Positions 40,353-48,541 are shown, counted from the stretch's first letter. The stretch is 64,000 bases of DNA from Bradyrhizobium iriomotense (GCF_018129405.1 NZ_JAFCLP010000002.1:496001-560000); one strand, 5' to 3'. Numbers and translations: made by a program. Notes: generated by a model not told the origin, from the letters alone.

Positions 40353-41603
40353 ATGGCGTATGCGGCGACAGCCGGTGGAGTGAAATTGGCCGCACCGGCT
40401 GCGCCCGGCGTGCTGGCGCTCCAGCGCGCGCTGGTATGGCTGGTCGGCGCCTCCGGCGCCATCGTCTTCATCGAGCCCAGCCCCTACGAGATCGCGACGC
40501 TGCTCGCCACCGTCACCTTCTTCGCAACCGGTCTGCGCCTGCGGCTGGTGCTGATGCCGCTGGTGCTGATGCTGGTCCTGCTCAATGTCGGCTACACCAT
40601 CAGCGCGATCCCGCTGTTCGAGCAGCCCGAGGTGGCGAGCTGGATCGCGACCTCCTGGTACATGGCTGTGACCGTGGTGTTCTTCGCGATGGTCACCTCC
40701 GAGGACACCGCGGCGCGGCTCGACATGCTCCGCCGCGGCCTCGTGGTCGGCGCGATGGTCGCCTCACTCCTGGCGATCGCCGGCTACTTCCACCTCGTTC
40801 CCGGCGGCAGCGACCTGCTCACGCTCTACGGCCGCGCGCGCGGCACGTTCAAGGACCCGAACGTGCTCGGCGCCTTCCTGATCCTGCCGGCGCTGTTCGC
40901 GCTCCAGAGCGTGGTCTCGGACAGGCTCGGCAAGGCGCTCCGCAACGTCATCGCCTTCGGCATCATGTCGCTGGCGATCCTGCTCGCGTTCTCGCGCGCC
41001 GCCTGGGGCGGGCTGGTGCTGACCTCCGCGTTCATGCTGGCGCTGATGGTGCTGACCAGCCGCACCAACGCGCAGCGCTCGCGCATCGTCATCATGGCGA
41101 TCGTCGCCGCGGTGCTGGGCCTCGCGCTGATCGCGGTGCTGCTGTCATTCGATGCCACCGCCGAGATGTTCAAGCAGCGCGCGAGCTTCGACCAGAGCTA
41201 TGACGAGGGCCGCTTCGGCCGCTTCGGCCGGCACATCCTGGGTGCGGAGATGGCGCTCGAGCTGCCGTTCGGCATCGGCCCGCTGCAATTCCACCGCTAC
41301 TTCCCCGAGGACACCCACAACTCTTACCTCAACGCCTTCATGTCCGGCGGCTGGCTCTCCGGCGTCTGCTATCCCGCGCTGGTCATCACCACCGTCATCA
41401 TGGGCTTCAGGCACATCTTCGTCCGCGTACCCTGGCAGCGCGCTTATCTCGCGATCTTCTCCGCCTTCGTCGGCACCGTCGGCGAAAGCTTCGTGATCGA
41501 CACCGACCACTGGCGCCACTTCTGGATGATGCTGGGCGCGATGTGGGGCATGATCGCCGCGGCGCAGATCTACAAGGTTAGGGACGAAGCTTCTTCAGCT
41601 TGA
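40353..41603 (+). CDS. O-antigen ligase / polysaccharide polymerase (Wzy/WaaL-type)
   Basis: 416 residues with about ten to twelve membrane helices. The conserved family region GTFKDPNVLGAFLILPALF (about 165-185) and a large periplasmic loop with EDTHNSYLNAFMSGGWLSG (about 325-345) identify the Wzy_C superfamily. It polymerises or transfers lipid-linked glycans at the periplasmic face. Its place after the initiating transferase suggests the polymerase of this cluster. A GTG one codon earlier is possible. The last 26 bp overlap the convergent MarR gene. Confidence 0.88.
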   Translation: MAYAATAGGVKLAAPAAPGVLALQRALVWLVGASGAIVFIEPSPYEIATLLATVTFFATGLRLRLVLMPLVLMLVLLNVGYTISAIPLFEQPEVASWIATSWYMAVTVVFFAMVTSEDTAARLDMLRRGLVVGAMVASLLAIAGYFHLVPGGSDLLTLYGRARGTFKDPNVLGAFLILPALFALQSVVSDRLGKALRNVIAFGIMSLAILLAFSRAAWGGLVLTSAFMLALMVLTSRTNAQRSRIVIMAIVAAVLGLALIAVLLSFDATAEMFKQRASFDQSYDEGRFGRFGRHILGAEMALELPFGIGPLQFHRYFPEDTHNSYLNAFMSGGWLSGVCYPALVITTVIMGFRHIFVRVPWQRAYLAIFSAFVGTVGESFVIDTDHWRHFWMMLGAMWGMIAAAQIYKVRDEASSA

Positions 41604-42099
41604 GCGCGGGACGCTTCTCCGGCGGCGTGTCGAGCAGCCCCTTCAGCGCCTCCGTTGCCGCGAGCACGCCCTTGTAGCCCTCGTTGGCGAAGCGCAGCAG
41701 CAGGCGCAACTCCTCGTCCGAATAGGCGCCGAACACCTTCTCCATCGCCTGCTGCATCGGCACATAGAGCTGACCGATCTTCATGGCCGTCTCCGGCACG
41801 ACGGAAATGAAGACCTTGCGGCGGTCCTTCTCATCCCGCTCGCGGCGCACGAGGCCGGCCTTCTCGAGCCGGTCGATCACGCCGGTGATCGCGCCCGTCG
41901 TGAGGCCCGTGACCTCGGCGAGCCGGCCCGCGGTGACGCGGCCCTCGAGATAGAGGATGTCCATGCATTCGAGGTCGGAGTTGGCGATTCCGGCAACGTT
42001 CGCAACGGTCTGGCCATAGAGCACGCCCTGCGCGGACGACCTGCGCATCGCCGCCTCGAGCTCCTGCAACAGCGCAGCGCGCGCCTTCGTCCTTGACAA
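41578..42099 (-). CDS. MarR-family transcriptional regulator
   Basis: 173 residues with the MarR winged helix: LECMDILYLEGRVTAGRLAEVTGLTTGAITGVIDRLEKAGLVRR and the wing DEKDRRKVFISV (about 43-98, shown in part). The start is TTG at 42099 with AGGGG 6 nt upstream. It is divergent from an FAD monooxygenase gene; the perfect palindrome at 42129-42143 between them is the likely operator. MarR proteins usually repress such neighbours until a phenolic ligand binds. Confidence 0.9.
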   Translation of the reverse strand: MSRTKARAALLQELEAAMRRSSAQGVLYGQTVANVAGIANSDLECMDILYLEGRVTAGRLAEVTGLTTGAITGVIDRLEKAGLVRRERDEKDRRKVFISVVPETAMKIGQLYVPMQQAMEKVFGAYSDEELRLLLRFANEGYKGVLAATEALKGLLDTPPEKRPALKLKKLRP

Positions 42100-42128
42100 G
42101 GTCTGCCCCTTATCTTACTCGATATATA

Positions 42129-42143
42129 TCTTAGTCACTAAGA
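42129..42143. promoter_or_regulatory. Likely operator for the divergent MarR protein
   Basis: TCTTAGTCACTAAGA is a perfect 7-1-7 inverted repeat in the 96-bp gap between the MarR gene (start 42099) and the FAD monooxygenase gene (start 42196). It overlaps an AT-rich TATATATCTT stretch that could serve as -10. Its length and AT-rich halves suit a MarR dimer site. Confidence 0.7.
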
Positions 42144-42195
42144 GATTTAGCGACCGTAATTTCTCCTAGCACCACGGAAACGTCGGGAGCAAGCC

Positions 42196-43392
42196 ATGTC
42201 CAGCCGTCCCCGCAAGGCCCTGATCATCGGTGCCGGCATCGCCGGGCCCGTCGCCGCCATCCTGCTGCGCCGCGCCGGCATCGAGTCCGCGATCTACGAG
42301 GCGTGGCCCTATTCAAAGGGCATCGGCGGCGGCCTCCAGATTGCGCCGAACGGCATGCACGTGATGGACGAGATCGGGCTTGCCAACGAGCTGATCAGCC
42401 GCGGCTCGGTCGCCGAAGCCTTCGACTTCTATTCCCAGGGCGGCGAGAAGCTCGGCTCGATCAACCGCGACATGGCGCGGCGCTTCGGCCAGCCCGCCGT
42501 CAACATCTCCCGCGCGGCGCTGAACGAGATCCTCATCGACAAAGCCTGGTGCGCCTGCGTCTCGCTGTATTTCGAGAAGCGGCTGATCAAGATCGAGGAC
42601 CGCGGCGACCAGCCGATCATCGCCTACTTCTCCGACGGCACCACCGCCGAAGGCGACTTCCTGATCGGCGCCGACGGCGTGCACTCGGTCGTGCGCCGCC
42701 AAGTCGTGCCGGACGGGCCGCAACCCTTCGACACCGGCCTGATCGGCTTCGGCGGCTTCGTGCCGCACGCCGTCCTCGACGGCAGGCCGATCGGCCGGCG
42801 TGTCGAGACCACGTTCGGCCAGAGCGGCTTCTTCGGCTACGGCTATTGCAGCCCGGATCCGAACGACGGCGTGATGTGGTGGAGCACGCAGCCCGCGCAC
42901 GGCATGGACGCGGCGATGTTCCGCGCGCTCGACCAGGCGACGCTGAAGCAGCATCTGCGCGGCTTCCATCGCGGCTGGCACGATCCGATCCCTGATATCA
43001 TCGAAGCGGCCGAGAACATCGTGGTCACCGACACGCTCGACGTCGCGACCCTGCCGACCTGGTCGCGCAAGCGCTCGCTGCTGATCGGCGATGCCGCGCA
43101 TGCGACCAGTCCCCATGCCGGCCAGGGCGCCTCGCTCGCGCTGGAGGACGCGATGCGGCTTGCCCGTCTGATGCAGGAGGGACAGGAACTCGGCGCCACC
43201 TTCCAGGCCTTCGAGGCCGAGCGCCGCCCGCGCACCGAGAAGATCGTCGCGATCGCCCGCCGCAACGGCAACAGCAAGCACGAGTTCAGCGCCACCGGCG
43301 CATGGGTCCGCAATCAGATGCTGAAATGGCTATTGCCGCTGGGCTCGAAGAGCATGGAGTTCATGTACGCGTATGACGCGCGGGCGGTGTAG
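42196..43392 (+). CDS. FAD-dependent monooxygenase (PF01494 type)
   Basis: 398 residues of the aromatic-hydroxylase-type flavoprotein group. It shows the FAD-binding GAGIAGP (11-17), the DG motif LIGADGVHSVVRR (about 157-169), and the GD motif LLIGDAAHATSPHAGQGASL (about 295-314). The substrate cannot be told. GGGAGC precedes the ATG. Control by the divergent MarR regulator is likely, which would fit an inducible aromatic substrate. Confidence 0.93.
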   Translation: MSSRPRKALIIGAGIAGPVAAILLRRAGIESAIYEAWPYSKGIGGGLQIAPNGMHVMDEIGLANELISRGSVAEAFDFYSQGGEKLGSINRDMARRFGQPAVNISRAALNEILIDKAWCACVSLYFEKRLIKIEDRGDQPIIAYFSDGTTAEGDFLIGADGVHSVVRRQVVPDGPQPFDTGLIGFGGFVPHAVLDGRPIGRRVETTFGQSGFFGYGYCSPDPNDGVMWWSTQPAHGMDAAMFRALDQATLKQHLRGFHRGWHDPIPDIIEAAENIVVTDTLDVATLPTWSRKRSLLIGDAAHATSPHAGQGASLALEDAMRLARLMQEGQELGATFQAFEAERRPRTEKIVAIARRNGNSKHEFSATGAWVRNQMLKWLLPLGSKSMEFMYAYDARAV

Positions 43393-43396
43393 TTTC

Positions 43397-43551
43397 TTTC
43401 TCTCCCTCTCCCCGTTCTTACGGGGAGAGGGTTGGGGTGAGGGGCTCTCTCCGCGAAAACGGTGAGTGCGGGACTCGCGGAGACTCCCCCTCACCCGCCG
43501 CGCGTTCCGCGCGTCGGCCTCTCCCCGCAAGCGGGGCGAGGCGAAGGAAAC
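43397..43551. repeat. Palindromic repeat, family E (copy 2)
   Basis: CTCCCTCTCCCCG...CGGGGAGAGGG hairpin, GGGTGAGGGG/CCCCTCACCC pair and a final CTCCCCGCAAGCGGGGCGAG. It shares its design with 34686-34902 and separates the convergent FAD monooxygenase and saccharopine-dehydrogenase-like genes. Confidence 0.8.
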
Positions 43552-43553
43552 GC

Positions 43554-44732
43554 CTAGCCTTCCACCCTGAACGTCAGCCCCGCATTGTCCTGCAGCCGCT
43601 TGATCAGCTTGTGCTGCATCGCTGCGCCCGGCGTCCAGAAGCCGGCTGCGACATCGCTCGCGTCGCGCAGCAGGCAGATCGCGCATTCGGAGATCATCTT
43701 GGAGGTCGAGCCGTAGCCGGGATCGCGGTCACCGGTGACGCCGGCGCGGACCATGCGGCCGTCGGGCGCGATCGCGACATAGAGCAGGTTGAAGAGACCT
43801 TTCTCGCGCTCCTCCTTCGACGGCCCCTCGCCCGGCTTCGGCGCATTCGGGCCGGTCTTCTCCGCGTTGGCCGCCATCACGCGCTTGGCGTTCGCCTCGC
43901 CCTTCTCGCCGGGGCCGGTCAGGACCATCTCGTCGTAGACGAAGTCCTGGCCGTAGGGAAAGCCCATCAGCATGTTGGAGCGATGGACGTTGCGGGTGTT
44001 GATCAGCGCCATCATGAACGGCGCGGCCCAGGATTGCAGGTCCTCCTCATAGACCGCCCTGTTGCCCTTGGGCTGCTTCGGGCCGGTGAAGCCGGGCGTC
44101 AGCGCGAAGTGATCGTTGAGGATGGCGACAAGGCTGAGATCCTTGGCGACGGCGTCGAAGGTCGCTTTCGCACTCGCCGCGGTGCCGCCCGACAGCGTGC
44201 CGCGCATGTCGCGCACGCGGCCTTTCACGCGGGCCACCGGCGCGCCGAACACACGCTTCGCTTCCTCCTGCACGAAGAACGTCCCGAGCTCGAACGGCAC
44301 GGAATCATAACCGCAGGAGAACACGATGCGCGCGCCGCTCGCCTTGGCTGCCGCATCGTACTTGTCGATCATCTGCCGCATCCAGACCGGCTCACCGCAG
44401 AGATCGAAATAATCCGCACCCGCGGCGACGCAGGCAGCTAACAGGTCCTCGCCATAGAATTGATACGGACCAACCGTCGTGATCACCGACTTGGTCTGCG
44501 CCACCATCGCCTTCAGCGAGGCAGCGTCCGACGCATCCGCCACGATCAGCGGCGTGTCGGCGGACGCGCCGATGGCGTCACGCACCGCTTTCAGCTTGTC
44601 GAGGCTGCGGCCCGCCATCGCCCATTTGAGCGCCTTGTCGTCCGTGTAATGCGCCGCCAGATATTCGGCGACGAGCTGGCCGGTGAAACCGGTCGCGCCG
44701 TAGACGACGATGTCGAATTTCGCAGAGCTCAT
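43554..44732 (-). CDS. Saccharopine dehydrogenase-like NAD(P)-binding reductase
   Basis: 392 residues. The N-terminal Rossmann motif is VVYGATGFTGQLVAEYL (9-25); YYDLCGEP-type and YDSVPFELG segments match the family that includes mycobacterial trans-acting enoyl reductases. Its true substrate is unknown; lysine metabolism is not implied. It lies 9 bp after the DUF169 gene, and the two are probably cotranscribed. Confidence 0.88.
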   Translation of the reverse strand: MSSAKFDIVVYGATGFTGQLVAEYLAAHYTDDKALKWAMAGRSLDKLKAVRDAIGASADTPLIVADASDAASLKAMVAQTKSVITTVGPYQFYGEDLLAACVAAGADYFDLCGEPVWMRQMIDKYDAAAKASGARIVFSCGYDSVPFELGTFFVQEEAKRVFGAPVARVKGRVRDMRGTLSGGTAASAKATFDAVAKDLSLVAILNDHFALTPGFTGPKQPKGNRAVYEEDLQSWAAPFMMALINTRNVHRSNMLMGFPYGQDFVYDEMVLTGPGEKGEANAKRVMAANAEKTGPNAPKPGEGPSKEEREKGLFNLLYVAIAPDGRMVRAGVTGDRDPGYGSTSKMISECAICLLRDASDVAAGFWTPGAAMQHKLIKRLQDNAGLTFRVEG

Positions 44733-44741
44733 GACTGGCCT

Positions 44742-45524
44742 TTACTTCTTCGCGTAGCTCACGCCCATGCCGGCACGGACGTCGCTTTGAATACCATAGG
44801 GCGGGATCGGATAGCGCAGGCCGTTCTTGGCCAGCGCCTTCATGCCCTCGATTGCCTTGGCGAGATGCGAAGGTTTCAAGGCCATCAGCATCTCCTCGTC
44901 CGGCACGCCGCCATAGCGCCGTTCGGCATAGCATGGCAAGGACAGGCTGGGCTCCCCGGTCTTGAGCGCCCGGCCCCAGGAATCCGCGCAAGCGGTCTCG
45001 CCGACCACGCCCCACTCGAATTTCCTGTAGCCGGTATATTGCAGCCCGTTGATCAGGATGATCATTTGTCCCGGCGTCGCGTAGACGAGGCAGATGTCGG
45101 GTGGATCGAGCCGGCCGCTGGCGAGCGGACTGACCGCGAGCGCCTGATATTGCCCGAACGGAACCACGTCCAGCGCCTCCTGGCGCTTGCGCGCGTCCTC
45201 CGCGGTGCCGTGCCAGACCCCGACATAGTTTTCGCCGGCGAGCCATTTGTCGTCCTGCGGCGCAAGCCCGATCACCGCACGGCACTGCGCGCCGACCAGA
45301 TCGTCGGCGGTGATGCCGACAGTCCATCCCAGACGCGCGGCCATGCTGACGATCTGGTCGGTGGTGTGGATCGCATTCGGCCGGCGAATCTTCGGGATCG
45401 CTTCCATCTCCGCGGCGTGCGCGAACAGCTTCATGCCGATCACATTCGTCTTCACCCGCAGCAGGCTGTTGAGATCGGCAACGAGGCCGGCAAGGTCGAT
45501 CCTCTCTGCACTCTGCTGCTGCAT
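44742..45524 (-). CDS. DUF169 family protein
   Basis: 260 residues from the ATG at 45524, which has GGGAGGACGCC upstream. It shows the DUF169 pattern: LLRVKTNVIGMKLF near the start, the conserved QCRAVIGLA Cys region, LVYATPGQMIILING and GETACADSWGRAL with a second Cys. Function is unknown. It sits between the YdcF-type gene (52 bp) and the saccharopine-dehydrogenase-like gene (9 bp), suggesting one operon. Confidence 0.85.
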   Translation of the reverse strand: MQQQSAERIDLAGLVADLNSLLRVKTNVIGMKLFAHAAEMEAIPKIRRPNAIHTTDQIVSMAARLGWTVGITADDLVGAQCRAVIGLAPQDDKWLAGENYVGVWHGTAEDARKRQEALDVVPFGQYQALAVSPLASGRLDPPDICLVYATPGQMIILINGLQYTGYRKFEWGVVGETACADSWGRALKTGEPSLSLPCYAERRYGGVPDEEMLMALKPSHLAKAIEGMKALAKNGLRYPIPPYGIQSDVRAGMGVSYAKK

Positions 45525-45576
45525 GGCGTCCTCCCGGCCGGCGATCGCGCCGGTGCTGTGTTCTTGTTTTGCGACC

Positions 45577-46407
45577 CTAGTCCTTGGTCGGCCCCGGAAG
45601 CAACTCGCCGATCCGGCCCATGATGCGGTACGCCAGGAGGCCGATCCATTCGCGCATCGCGACGTCGGTCTTGGCAAGACCCTCGCCGCCGATGCGGGTG
45701 AATGCGAAGAGATCCTCACGCCCGCCCATGCGCCAGTCCACGGGATAGGCCTCGACATCGAATCCTGCCTTGCGAAAGATGCCCATCGAGCGCGGCATGT
45801 GAAAGGCCGAGGTGACCAGCAGCCAGCGCTCGCCCGGCTTCGGCGACACCAATTGCCTGGTGAAGATCGCGTTCTCCCAGGTGTTGCGGGAGTCGCGCTC
45901 GAGGATCAGGCGCTCCTTCGCGATGCCCAGGCTTTCCAGCACCGGCGCGGAGTAGTCGGCCTCCTTGGCCTCGGTCGAGACGAGGTTCGCCGAGCCCCCG
46001 GTGAAGACGATGCGCGCGTTTGGATAGCGGCGGGCCAGATCAGCCGGCGCGAACAAGCGGTCGGCTGCGTGCCGAACGACCGGCGTGCGATGCGCCTCCG
46101 ACAGGTCGGTGTCGACGGAGCCGCCGAGCACGATGATGCCGTCGGGCGCCCCGCGCGAGGGATCCCACGCCGGAAAGCGCGACTCCAGCGGATAAAGCAG
46201 GAGATTGCCGAGCGGCGAGAACGCAGCCAGCGCCAGCAGGACCAGTGTTGCCACCGCAAGCTTGCGGCCGAGTGCGGCAAAGCGCGTCAGCATCAACAGC
46301 AGCGACAGGATGCCGAGCTCAACCAGGAGATTGATCGGCAGCAGCGCGATGCCGAGGGTCTTGGACAGAACGAAATACAGGGGAGCCTCGCTGAATGATG
46401 TTGCCAC
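45577..46407 (-). CDS. YdcF-family (DUF218) membrane protein
   Basis: 276 residues. Two N-terminal membrane helices (about 12-40 and 45-65) are followed by a DUF218/YdcF domain: DGIIVLGGSVDT, FTGGSANLVSTEA, LERDSRNTWENAIFTRQL, LLVTSAFHMPRSMGIFRKAGF. Relatives (YdcF, SanA, ElyC) act in envelope or peptidoglycan-precursor metabolism. I start at the GTG at 46407, where similarity begins. The frame stays open for 27 more codons but those are encoded by a family D repeat. Confidence 0.88.
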   Translation of the reverse strand: MATSFSEAPLYFVLSKTLGIALLPINLLVELGILSLLLMLTRFAALGRKLAVATLVLLALAAFSPLGNLLLYPLESRFPAWDPSRGAPDGIIVLGGSVDTDLSEAHRTPVVRHAADRLFAPADLARRYPNARIVFTGGSANLVSTEAKEADYSAPVLESLGIAKERLILERDSRNTWENAIFTRQLVSPKPGERWLLVTSAFHMPRSMGIFRKAGFDVEAYPVDWRMGGREDLFAFTRIGGEGLAKTDVAMREWIGLLAYRIMGRIGELLPGPTKD

Positions 46408-46408
46408 G

Positions 46409-46487
46409 CGCGGGCTTGACCGGCCCGTCCATGATCGGAAATCTTCTTGAAAGAGGATCGCTCGCCGGGTCAAGCCCGGGCATGACA
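46409..46487. repeat. Palindromic repeat, family D (copy 2)
   Basis: GCGGGCTTGACCGGCCCG on the left and CGGGTCAAGCCCGGGCATGAC on the right (inner match GGGCTTGACC/GGTCAAGCCC) surround a central GATCGG...GGATCG. It fills the gap between the divergent YdcF and acetamidase genes. Confidence 0.7.
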
Positions 46488-46513
46488 AGCAAGAACCGAT
46501 TGGACGGCCGCAA

Positions 46514-47455
46514 ATGACCCATCATCACCTGCATTCCAGCCCCGAGACCTGTCATTGGGGCTTCTTCGAGGCCGCGCTCAAGCCCGTCCTCACCATCAAG
46601 AGCGGCGACGAGGTGACGGTCGACACCATCAGCGGCGGCCCCGACATGCTGCCCGACCGCGACAAGTTTCACATTCCGCCGGAGCTGCTCGAGGTTCATG
46701 CCAGGTGCGAGCGCATGCTGCCCGGCCACATCCTCACCGGACCGGTCGCGGTCGAGGGCGCCGAACCCGGCGACGTGCTCGCGATCGAGATTCTTGACGT
46801 CCAGCTCCGGCAGGATTGGGGCTACAACCTCATCAGGCCGCTGGCCGGCACCCTGCCCGACGATTTTCACGAGACGCGCATCCTCAACATCCCGCTGGAC
46901 CGGACGCGGATGGTCGGCCGTCTGCCCTGGGGCCTCGATCTGCCGCTCAAACCATTCTTCGGCGTGATGGGCGTATCGCCGCCACCTAGCTGGGGCCGCA
47001 TCTCCTCGCTGGTCCCGCGCGCCATGGGCGGCAATCTCGACAACAAGGAGCTTGGTGCGGGCGCGACGCTCTATTTGCCGGTGTTCGTCCCCGGCGCGCT
47101 GTTCTCCTGCGGCGACGGCCATGGCGTGCAGGGCGACGGCGAGGTCTGCGTCACCGCGATCGAGACCGCGCTGCAGGGCCGCTTCCGCCTGACGCTGCGC
47201 AAGGACCTGCGTTTCAACTATCCGCGGGCCGAGACGGCGACGCACTACATGACCATGGCGATGGATCCCGACCTCGACAGTTGCGTGGTGCGCGCGCTGC
47301 GCGACATGATCACCCTGCTCGGTGAGACGCGAAACCTGTCGCGTGAGGACGCTTACACCCTGTGCAGCCTGGCGGCCGATCTGCGGGTGACCCAGACCGT
47401 CAACGGCTCCAAGGGCATCCATTGCATGATCGAAAAGGCCATCGTGCACGGCTGA
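46514..47455 (+). CDS. Acetamidase/formamidase family protein
   Basis: 313 residues of the FmdA_AmdA family: SGDEVTVDTISGG, RMLPGHILTGPVAVEGAEPGD, LPVFVPGALFSCGDGHGVQGDGEVC and TAIETALQGRF. These hydrolases release ammonia from formamide, acetamide or similar amides. It is somewhat shorter than classic fungal-type formamidases, but the conserved core is intact. It is transcribed away from the YdcF gene. Confidence 0.93.
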   Translation: MTHHHLHSSPETCHWGFFEAALKPVLTIKSGDEVTVDTISGGPDMLPDRDKFHIPPELLEVHARCERMLPGHILTGPVAVEGAEPGDVLAIEILDVQLRQDWGYNLIRPLAGTLPDDFHETRILNIPLDRTRMVGRLPWGLDLPLKPFFGVMGVSPPPSWGRISSLVPRAMGGNLDNKELGAGATLYLPVFVPGALFSCGDGHGVQGDGEVCVTAIETALQGRFRLTLRKDLRFNYPRAETATHYMTMAMDPDLDSCVVRALRDMITLLGETRNLSREDAYTLCSLAADLRVTQTVNGSKGIHCMIEKAIVHG

Positions 47456-47655
47456 GCCGGCCCGCATCTTCCGACCTTTAGACGCCACGCCGCCGCGCGA
47501 GTTTTCGCGCGGCGCGCCGGCGCGTGTCCGATTTCTCAAGTGATTCCAATGCGCTGCACTGCGGCCCGTGACCACATTTGACTTCCACCCCCGAACCTAA
47601 ATAGAGTCTTAATCGTTACTTTTATGTACCCGAGTAAGAGGCTAGCGTTCGGGCC

Positions 47656-47853
47656 ATGGCCACCGAAAAAGCCGAGACTGACCGCATTCCCGTAACCTTG
47701 GCGCTCTCGACCATCACCTATCTGGAGAAACTGGTGAGACAGGGCACCCACGGCACCAGCGTTCCCGGCGTCGCACGTACCTTGATCGAGGAAGGCATCC
47801 GTCTCGCCATCAAGGACGGGCTCTTGTCGATTCGCGACAATGGCAGGACGTGA
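47656..47853 (+). CDS. Small protein, possible ribbon-helix-helix type
   Basis: 65 residues: IPVTLALSTITYLEKLVRQG followed by SVPGVARTLIEEGIRLAIKDG. The strand-helix-helix layout and length resemble RHH DNA-binding proteins, but no firm signature can be claimed. A GAGTC (GANTC) site lies about 50 bp upstream (47604-47608). The gcrA gene begins 75 bp downstream on the same strand. Confidence 0.6.
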   Translation: MATEKAETDRIPVTLALSTITYLEKLVRQGTHGTSVPGVARTLIEEGIRLAIKDGLLSIRDNGRT

Positions 47854-47927
47854 GCGCGCGCAGGACGTGAGGCGGACGGATCTGGACAAGGCGGATGGCC
47901 GACATCTGCAACCTGGGACCGTTACCA

Positions 47928-48407
47928 ATGCCTGTTCTCTCACCCACATGGACCGACGAACGAATTGAACTTCTGAAGCAGCACTTCGAGGCCGGCCTCT
48001 CCTGCCGCGAGATCGCCGCCGACATCGGCGTCAGCCGCAATGCGGTCATCGGCAAGCTGTCCCGGCTCAATCTGACGCGCAGCCGCGCGGTCGAAGACCG
48101 CAGGCTCGAGCGAAGCCTCGCGCCGCCGGCGCGCGCGACACGCGCCGTGCCGCGGCTGCAATATGAGATGCTCGCCACGATCTATGGCGAGACCGACGCG
48201 CCTGTCGTCGCCGGTCCCATCGACGAGGCCAATCGCTGCTCGCTGCTGGAATTGTCCGAGAACCGCTGCCGCTGGCCGATCTCGACGCCGGGCGCGGAGG
48301 ACTTCTGTTTCTGCGGCAATACTGCGCCCGACGGCCAGCCCTATTGCACAGGCCACAGCCGCCTCGCCTACCGGCCGAACTCGCGCGTTCGCATGATGCG
48401 CGGTTGA
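47928..48407 (+). CDS. gcrA: GcrA cell-cycle regulator
   Basis: 159 residues. The N-terminal HTH (WTDERIELLKQHFEAGLSCR, then IAADIGVSRNAVIGKLSRL) and the C-terminal Cys/His region (NRCRWPISTP, FCFCGN, PYCTGHSRLAYRP) define GcrA. In Caulobacter it binds sigma-70 and activates promoters with CcrM-methylated GANTC sites. The ATG at 47928 gives the family's usual start (MPVLSPTWTDERI) with GGGA 10 nt upstream; an ATG at 47895 would add 11 residues and has AAGGCGG close by. Confidence 0.93.
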   Translation: MPVLSPTWTDERIELLKQHFEAGLSCREIAADIGVSRNAVIGKLSRLNLTRSRAVEDRRLERSLAPPARATRAVPRLQYEMLATIYGETDAPVVAGPIDEANRCSLLELSENRCRWPISTPGAEDFCFCGNTAPDGQPYCTGHSRLAYRPNSRVRMMRG

Positions 48408-48420
48408 CCCCTGTTCTCCA

Positions 48421-48506
48421 AAAAAGAAAAACCTCCGGCGGGGCATCACCGGAGGTTCCTGGAGGCTTAGCGTGAAGCTAAGAGCCGCAACTTTCGTATT
48501 CGGCTG
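48421..48506 (-). ncRNA. Candidate small RNA between gcrA and the porin gene
   Basis: On the minus strand a promoter-like pair (see 48513-48541) is followed by about 86 nt that end in a textbook terminator: AACCTCCGG/CCGGAGGTT with a 10-nt loop, then TTTCTTTTTT (48430-48421). A second hairpin CTTAGC-TTCAC-GCTAAG lies in the middle. Two CCUCC stretches could pair with ribosome-binding sites. No coding frame fits. The porin's own terminator is upstream (48622-48650), so this is unlikely to be porin read-through. An alternative is a terminator for gcrA read in the other direction, but the T-run is only on the minus strand. Confidence 0.45.
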
Positions 48507-48512
48507 AAAGCT

Positions 48513-48541
48513 ATATAGCTGATTAACTCAGGTAAGTAAAT
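48513..48541 (-). promoter_or_regulatory. Promoter of the candidate small RNA
   Basis: Minus strand TTTACT (48541-48536), exactly 17 bp, then TATATA (48518-48513): a reasonable sigma-70 promoter predicting an RNA start near 48506. Confidence 0.5.
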
